Shown one piece after another: positions 6,064-10,562 of a stretch of 10,562 nucleotides of DNA; position 1 is the stretch's first letter; every line of letters starts with the position of its first letter. The notes beneath the pieces are model-generated. The model saw nothing but the letters and a program-made list of their open reading frames with translations. It was not told the origin of the DNA and made no database searches. Location of the stretch: NCBI GenBank assembly GCA_021790035.1, contig JAJYIO010000042.1:546-11107 (forward strand). Reading direction: 5' to 3'. The translations under genes were made by a program, and so were the position numbers. Origin of the DNA: a bacterium. GTDB taxonomy: Bacteria; Cyanobacteriota; Sericytochromatia; S15B-MN24; VGJW01.

Positions 6064-8385
6064 CTAGCGGCGGAGCGCTCCCACGACCACGACCGGCTCC
6101 TCGGCGGCCACGCCCTCGAGTTCGGCGGTCGCGAGGGAGACGACCTGCGAAGGATCTAGCAGGCCCGAGAGGTCCAGGATCTTGCGCCCCCGCAAGACGA
6201 AGCAGTCCGGGATCTCCTTGCCCGCGTCTCCGAATTGCGCGTGCTCATCGAGGAAACCGGCCAGGGTCGATGGCAGATCGGCCGCCCGGGTGGCGAGGAC
6301 GTTTCCGCGGTTGGTCTGCAGCCGGATCACGCCGTCCTGGTCGATGACCCGAAGCGCGATCCGGGTTCGCTTGAGAAGGCCACGCAGGCGCGATTCCTTG
6401 ATCTGCGTGCCCCAGACCTCGAGACCTCCGGTGCGGGCCATGAGGTCGATGGCGTCGACGGGTTCGTCGAGGGCGTGAGCTGCGATCGCCCGGATCTCCT
6501 CGGGCGATGGTGCCGCAGCCGTCAGCTCGCGGGTCCGGAGTTCGGTGGCTCCGGTCGCGACCGCACGCACGATGTTCCGGGCCGAGTCGATCTCGATCTG
6601 GACCTCGACCGTGCCCGCCGCCGCTCCCATCGCCAGGACCGCCGCCTCGGCCTCGCGACGCAGCCGCAGGAGGTCGTCGTTGGTGGGACGGGTGAGGTTC
6701 CGTTCGATGGTTTCCCGTACCATGGCCAGCGCCACGCCGATCGCCGAGATGACGTCGGCGTTGTCGGCCAGGGCAAAGCGCAATCCCATGCGGCGCGCCA
6801 GGTAGGGCACGAGCGCCGCCGCTCCGCCGCCTCCCCCCATCAGCGTCACCAGGCGCCGGTCGAGCCGGTAGTCGGCGATCATCTTCTTGACGCGGGCTTC
6901 GAGGGGATCCGTGGCGAGCTGGAGGATGCGCGTGGCCAGTTCCTCCGGCTCCATTCCCGCAGAGCGCGCCACGCGCTCGGTCACCAGGCGCACGGAGTCG
7001 GCATCTCCGCGTGCGCAGTCGCCTTCCGGAACGAGATCGAGGAAGTTGGCCGCACACGTGGTGGTGAGGGTATGCGAGACGTCGCGACCGGTCCGCAGGG
7101 CCAGGTAGTCGGCGGGATCTCCGGGCCTCGGGGCGAGGGTCATGACCTCGCCCATCTTCATGTCGGCCTTGGGGAAGGCGGCGTAAGCCAGGCCCGCGAT
7201 ATGGGCGCTGCGCGGCCCGACGGCGATCGGTCGGGCTCCTCGCAGCCGACTGTCGCCGGCAGGCGCCTCGAGCCCGAGCGGCGCCTCTCGCCCTGCCGTG
7301 GCGGGTCGCCCGGGCTGGGCCACCCGGACCATGGAGCCGCCGGCGACGCCGACGGTCCGGACGTCGAGCGTCCGGAGGTACAGCCGGTTGCCACCGAGCT
7401 CGGCGGCCTTGACCTGGGCCTTGCCGTTGCGGATCACGGAGATATCGGTGCTGGTGCCGCCGATCTCGAGGAAGATTCCGTCGGATAGCCGCACGGCCAT
7501 CATCGCTGCCGCCACGCCGGCAGCTGGACCCGAGAGCATGGTCAAGATGGGGCGTCGGCGCATCTCGGCCAGGGTCATGACGCCTCCGTCCGAGCGCATC
7601 ACCATCAACGGCGCCGCGATGCCCGCCGCCCGGACCGCGCGCTCGGTCATGTCGGCGGTCTCGACCATCCGCGGGAGCATGCAGGCATTGATCGCGGCTG
7701 TCCGGGTCCGGGCTCTCAGGCCGTAGAGCTGCGAGATCTCGTGGCCCGCACAGGCAAGCTGGCCGCCGGTCCGCAGCAGCTCGACCGCCCGGGCCTCGGC
7801 CTCGGGGTCGTCGACGCCGAAGGCCGCGCTGATGACGAAGGCCCTGGCGCCGAGGGCTTCGAGCGCGCTCGCCGCCTGGAGGAAGGCCGCGTCATCGAAG
7901 CCGGAGCCAACATCCAGGAATCGGTGGACGGTCTGCAGGTAGCGGCCGGGAGCCAGCTCGAGCTTCCCGATGCGCGTGGCGCGGCTGGCCAGCCACGCAC
8001 CGGGGCCCCGGCCCATTCCGAGGATGCCGACCATGGCGACGTCACCCTCGAGCAGGGCGTTGGTGGCCTGCGTCGTGCTGTGCGCGATGAGGCCGATCTC
8101 GTCGGTCCGGGCTCCGGTATCCGCGATCAAGAGGGAGAGGGCCTCGAGCACGCCGGCGGCGACTCCCTCGGACGCAGAATGCGTGGTCGGAACCTTGATC
8201 CGGCCTGCCAGAGCCAGCGTCGAGGCGTCCAGCGCGACGGCGTGGGTGAACGTTCCGCCCACGTCGATGCCGATGCGGAGGCTCCGGCCCGAAGCGGCAT
8301 CACCGGCCGGAACGGACTTCTCGATGGCCGTCTGGCCGAAGAAATCGCGCAGCCGCCCTAACCAGGAACGCGGGGGATCGCTCAT
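6064..8385 (-). CDS. Hydantoinase/oxoprolinase family protein, A-subunit type (HyuA-like)
   Basis: This 773-residue protein of the sugar-kinase/Hsp70-like ATPase fold belongs to the group that opens cyclic amides (N-methylhydantoin, 5-oxoproline) or carboxylates ketones using ATP. Visible motifs are the phosphate-1 loop I38-G-I-D-V-G-G-T-F-T, H102-S-T-T-Q-A-T-N-A-L, L284-S-G-P-A-A-G, the phosphate-2 loop E307-I-G-G-T-S-T-D-I and a glycine-rich M516-G-G-G-G-G-A. An unusual 36-residue stretch precedes the fold, and about 150 residues follow the core. No B subunit or ring-opening partner is in the window. The start at 8385 is chosen for GGGGAG 6 nt upstream; a 17-codon longer frame would start in a hairpin. 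It is probably co-transcribed with the permease upstream. Exact substrate and need for a partner cannot be told. Confidence 0.93.
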   Translation of the reverse strand: MSDPPRSWLGRLRDFFGQTAIEKSVPAGDAASGRSLRIGIDVGGTFTHAVALDASTLALAGRIKVPTTHSASEGVAAGVLEALSLLIADTGARTDEIGLIAHSTTQATNALLEGDVAMVGILGMGRGPGAWLASRATRIGKLELAPGRYLQTVHRFLDVGSGFDDAAFLQAASALEALGARAFVISAAFGVDDPEAEARAVELLRTGGQLACAGHEISQLYGLRARTRTAAINACMLPRMVETADMTERAVRAAGIAAPLMVMRSDGGVMTLAEMRRRPILTMLSGPAAGVAAAMMAVRLSDGIFLEIGGTSTDISVIRNGKAQVKAAELGGNRLYLRTLDVRTVGVAGGSMVRVAQPGRPATAGREAPLGLEAPAGDSRLRGARPIAVGPRSAHIAGLAYAAFPKADMKMGEVMTLAPRPGDPADYLALRTGRDVSHTLTTTCAANFLDLVPEGDCARGDADSVRLVTERVARSAGMEPEELATRILQLATDPLEARVKKMIADYRLDRRLVTLMGGGGGAAALVPYLARRMGLRFALADNADVISAIGVALAMVRETIERNLTRPTNDDLLRLRREAEAAVLAMGAAAGTVEVQIEIDSARNIVRAVATGATELRTRELTAAAPSPEEIRAIAAHALDEPVDAIDLMARTGGLEVWGTQIKESRLRGLLKRTRIALRVIDQDGVIRLQTNRGNVLATRAADLPSTLAGFLDEHAQFGDAGKEIPDCFVLRGRKILDLSGLLDPSQVVSLATAELEGVAAEEPVVVVGALRR

Positions 8386-8393
8386 GGAAGACT

Positions 8394-8404
8394 CCCCTTC
8401 GGGG
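8394..8404 (-). promoter_or_regulatory. Small hairpin covering the hydantoinase ribosome binding site
   Basis: Read on the minus strand, CCCC pairs with GGGG around a GAA loop, and the paired GGGG is part of the Shine-Dalgarno GGGGAG that lies 6 nt before the ATG at 8385. Pairing would hide the ribosome site, so translation may be tuned by this fold or need coupling or a helper. The stem is only 4 bp, so regulation is inference. Confidence 0.35.
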
Positions 8405-8411
8405 CGGTGAC

Positions 8412-8436
8412 TTGCAGGGGGCCTTGCCCCCCGCAA
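8412..8436 (-). repeat. Strong inverted repeat in the permease-hydantoinase gap
   Basis: Bases 8412-8422 and 8426-8436 are inverted copies with one mismatch in 11 positions around a 3-nt loop, forming a very stable GC stem in the transcript. No T-run follows on the minus strand, so it is more likely an mRNA-processing or stabilising element, or part of a dispersed repeat, than a terminator. Beside it, GCGGG at 8450-8454 can pair with either CCCGC at 8444-8448 or CCCGC at 8471-8475, so the gap 8386-8515 has alternative folds. I see no gene in it. Confidence 0.55.
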
Positions 8437-8515
8437 ACTACCCCCCGCTGCGGGCGAGCTGCTGCGTAGCCCCGCTCGGTAGGTGGCGTTTGGTTCGACC
8501 GTGGCGGCGATCGCC

Positions 8516-9910
8516 TCATGGCAAGAATCTCGCGGCCGAGATGCCCAGACCTAGCACGGCCGCCCCCCAGGCCCACGGCAGAAGCTTGAGAAGCAGGCGT
8601 GTCGTCGTCGTCCCCGAGAAGTTGGCAACCCAGATGTTCTGGGTGTTGGTCGGGTCGCAGACCCCCTGCACCTGGCCGACCGACAGGAGCATCCCCGCGA
8701 TGGCCGCTCCGGGCAACAGTCCCGTGGACAGCAGCAGCCCCGCCAGGCCACTGCCCAGGCCGAACGTGTTGAGTGGGCCGCGGTATAGCGCCAGGGGTGC
8801 CAGGGCGGCGAACGCGATCACGTAGCCGACCGGCTGTCGGGGCACGAGGGCCGAAAGGTAGGGGGCCAGTGCCTGCTTGACGGTGTCGTCGGTCATCGCC
8901 GCGATGACCATCCCGATGCCCATCATCAGCACCAGCACCGGAACGACGGCCGAGATGCCGTCGAAGACGGCCTGGGTGAAGGCGTTGAGATGGCCGCGGC
9001 GCCAGGTTGCGGCCAGGGCGAACACGATCCCGATCGCAAACGCGGGGATGATGTCGACGTTGAAGGCCAGCACCAGCACCAGCGGCACGAGGGGGGCCAG
9101 GAGCGCGTAGGCGGGCACATCCGAACTCGGCTTGAGCTGACGGTGGACCGCTGCGGCCAGCAACCCGACGCCGATCGCCACCGCTCCGCCCAGATGCAGC
9201 CAGTGGGCTCCTGCCGGAGACAGGGGCGGAAGGACGTGCGCCAGGGCCACGCCCCCCCCGGCCAGTGCCGCCAGCGCGCCGACCACCGGCAGGGCACCGA
9301 TCCGCTGCCGGGCATCGGCCTCCCAGAAGAGGAAGGCGATGGCGACCAGGGCAAAGGCGACGCCGAAGGCCGAGGCAAAGGACGCGATCTGCTCCCTGGG
9401 CACCTTCATGACCTCGATGTAGAGGGTCCAGTTCGAGAGGTTGAACAGGCCGCCCAGCGAGAGCCCCAGGAGCATCACTCCGGCGGCCGTCGGGGCCGAC
9501 ATTCCGACCGACGCGAGGACCGGCAGCACGATGGAGCCAACCATGATCACGGCGCCGAGGCCGCCCATGGTGGAGAAGAGCGCGGCCGTCACGAGGAGCA
9601 GCACGAGGCCGAGCACCAGGGGATTGTCGCCGCTGAATTCGGCCGCCCAGCGCACCAGGCGATCCCCGATCCCGAAGCGATTCATCACCTGCGCCAGCAC
9701 CGCGCCCACCATCGTCGTGATGATGGCTCCCGAAAGCATCGTCGACCCGTTCTGGATGACGCCGTGGCAGATGTCGGGCAGGGGTACGCGCGCTACGAGC
9801 GCGATGGCGATCGCCATGATCGGAAGCGCCAGCAGGGCCGACAGGCGATTGGTCGCCATGAGCAGGGCCATGATGGCAAAGACGACGACACATCCGGCCG
9901 CGGTGAGCAT
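8516..9910 (-). CDS. Polytopic membrane permease, ion-transporter/GntP-like
   Basis: This 464-residue inner-membrane protein has about ten to twelve hydrophobic segments (for example 5-40, 55-75, 98-135, 140-158, 175-195, 205-225, 268-300, 320-340, 362-380, 385-412 and 440-460). Two halves look alike: each has a gate-like segment (G-S-T-M-L-S-G-A-I-I-T-T near 55 and I-S-A-V-V-P-V-L-V-L near 319) and a polar loop (L-F-N-L-S-N-W near 155 and G-V-C-D-P-T-N-T-Q-N near 417). That inverted-repeat layout is typical of the ion-transporter superfamily (GntP, CitMHS, DcuC-type) carriers of organic anions. The subfamily is not certain. It begins 4 nt after the histidine kinase stop, with only a weak purine site (GAGTGA), so translational coupling is likely. 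By context it may import the hydantoinase substrate. Confidence 0.87.
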   Translation of the reverse strand: MLTAAGCVVVFAIMALLMATNRLSALLALPIMAIAIALVARVPLPDICHGVIQNGSTMLSGAIITTMVGAVLAQVMNRFGIGDRLVRWAAEFSGDNPLVLGLVLLLVTAALFSTMGGLGAVIMVGSIVLPVLASVGMSAPTAAGVMLLGLSLGGLFNLSNWTLYIEVMKVPREQIASFASAFGVAFALVAIAFLFWEADARQRIGALPVVGALAALAGGGVALAHVLPPLSPAGAHWLHLGGAVAIGVGLLAAAVHRQLKPSSDVPAYALLAPLVPLVLVLAFNVDIIPAFAIGIVFALAATWRRGHLNAFTQAVFDGISAVVPVLVLMMGIGMVIAAMTDDTVKQALAPYLSALVPRQPVGYVIAFAALAPLALYRGPLNTFGLGSGLAGLLLSTGLLPGAAIAGMLLSVGQVQGVCDPTNTQNIWVANFSGTTTTRLLLKLLPWAWGAAVLGLGISAARFLP

Positions 9911-9914
9911 TCGG

Positions 9915-10562
9915 TCACTCTAGCATGGTCCCGGGAAGCCAGACGGTGGCGTGGGTACCGCCCTCAGGGCGCGCCTCGACCGAGATTCGACCCTCCATGG
10001 CTGCCACCAGGCGCCAGGCCAGGTGCAGGCCGAGGCCCAGGCCGCCGAACTGTCGGGTGGAGGAGGTGTCGGCCTGGTAGAAGCTCTCGAATACGTGATC
10101 CAGTGCATTCGGTGGGATGCCGACCCCCGAATCCACGACGTCGATGCGCAGGGCGTCGCCTTCCCCGGCGGCCGTGACGCCGATCGTACCGCCCTCGGGC
10201 GTGAACTTGACGGCATTGTCCACCAGGGCCATCATCACCCGGACGACCTTGGCGACGTCGATCTGGACGGCCCGGGCCGGCACGTCCCACTGCAGGTGAA
10301 TCCCCTTGGCGTGGCACCGTTGCTCGGTGCTGGAGCTCAGTTGCTCGAGCGCCTCGGCCAGGGGAACCTCGTCCCGGTGTACCCCCTGCTCGCCCGCATC
10401 CAGATGGGACAGGAGCAAGAGCTGCTCGATCTCGTCGAGCAGATGGTCAGCAGCGCGCAGGACGACGGCGAGCGCTCCGTGCTGCTGCGTCGTCATGTCG
10501 CCGAAGACCCCCTCGTCGAGCGAGCCCGACTCCGCCATGAGGCTGTAGAGGTGGTAGAGGAA
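9915..10562 (-). CDS. Sensor histidine kinase, C-terminal part (cut by window edge)
   Basis: The frame is open to the end of the window, showing the last 215 residues. Residues about 1-60 are the end of the HisKA dimerisation helices (A-L-A-V-V-L-R-A-A-D-H-L-L then L-S-H-L-D-A-G). The phosphorylated His should lie about 10-15 residues beyond the edge. The HATPase_c domain is complete: N box D-N-A-V-K-F-T-P near 115, G1 D-S-G-V-G-I-P near 144, F box V-F-E-S-F-Y-Q-A-D near 157 and G2 G-G-L-G-L-G-L near 173. It would autophosphorylate and pass phosphate to a response regulator not in view. Any sensor domain is outside the window. It is the promoter-proximal visible gene of the permease-hydantoinase block. 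Internal Met codons such as 10538 are not the true start. Confidence 0.92.
   Translation of the reverse strand, partial: FLYHLYSLMAESGSLDEGVFGDMTTQQHGALAVVLRAADHLLDEIEQLLLLSHLDAGEQGVHRDEVPLAEALEQLSSSTEQRCHAKGIHLQWDVPARAVQIDVAKVVRVMMALVDNAVKFTPEGGTIGVTAAGEGDALRIDVVDSGVGIPPNALDHVFESFYQADTSSTRQFGGLGLGLHLAWRLVAAMEGRISVEARPEGGTHATVWLPGTMLE

Noticed and set aside
6235..7488. Long forward open frame opposite the hydantoinase gene
   Set aside because: Its product is Gly/Arg/His-rich with no motif, and it lies wholly within a clear HyuA-type gene on the other strand.
8386..8436. Longer hydantoinase start at 8436
   Set aside because: It would begin in the inverted repeat and read through the ribosome binding site; GGGGAG is correctly spaced for the ATG at 8385.
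8425..8476. Possible G-quadruplex on the minus strand from several G-runs
   Set aside because: The G-runs are unevenly spaced and are better explained by perfect C-run partners forming hairpins.
8475..8510. GGTTCGACC resembling a tRNA T-arm
   Set aside because: No acceptor stem, anticodon stem or CCA end can be drawn around it.
8990..10177. Long forward open frame opposite the permease and kinase genes
   Set aside because: It is rich in Gly, Arg, His and Gln, spans two unrelated genes on the other strand, and shows no domain.

Overview
The window is a GC-rich (clearly above 60% by eye), densely coded bacterial segment. It holds four complete or nearly complete genes on the + strand, then a convergent three-gene block on the - strand. 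Two proteins carry lipoprotein signal peptides. Shine-Dalgarno (SD) sites are strong for some genes and absent for at least one, which looks leaderless. No rRNA, tRNA or protein-level taxonomic marker is present, so the host cannot be named. A high-GC environmental bacterium fits (non-photosynthetic cyanobacterial relatives, Myxococcota and Acidobacteriota are examples), and this is only a guess.

Left part (1-3895, + strand). The last codons of an upstream gene (stop at 48-50) are followed by a GC-rich, hairpin-rich leader of about 215 bp. Next comes a lipoprotein subtilisin-like serine protease with its own propeptide (268-1758). A NodB-type polysaccharide deacetylase follows, apparently with a leaderless promoter (1798-2469), and then a lipoprotein of unknown function with its own predicted promoter and a 73-nt leader (2612-3895). 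These three look like cell-envelope or exported functions, each with separate start signals rather than one tight operon.

Middle (3892-5976). A 176-bp imperfect palindrome with 16-bp terminal inverted repeats sits between two copies of CTAG, so it looks like a miniature transposable element (MITE). It lies exactly between the stop codon of the lipoprotein gene and the GTG start of a DNA adenine methyltransferase of the Eco57I/TaqI-like class. The methyltransferase has no visible nuclease domain or partner endonuclease. Removing the element would restore an overlapping stop/start (TAGTG) between the two genes. This is the most unusual structure in the window.

Right part (10562-6064, - strand). 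A sensor histidine kinase (cut by the window edge) is followed 4 nt later by a polytopic permease. After a 130-nt hairpin-rich gap comes a hydantoinase/oxoprolinase A-type ATPase. The likely logic is sensing, uptake and ATP-dependent ring opening of a small cyclic amide such as a hydantoin or 5-oxoproline. The substrate is inferred, and the usual B subunit is not in the window. The block converges on the methyltransferase gene at 5977-6063.

I see no defence island, CRISPR array, prophage or clearly novel multi-gene system. The points worth follow-up are the MITE-like insertion and its effect on the methyltransferase start, the leaderless promoter, the structured leader of the hydantoinase gene and the incomplete hydantoinase cluster.
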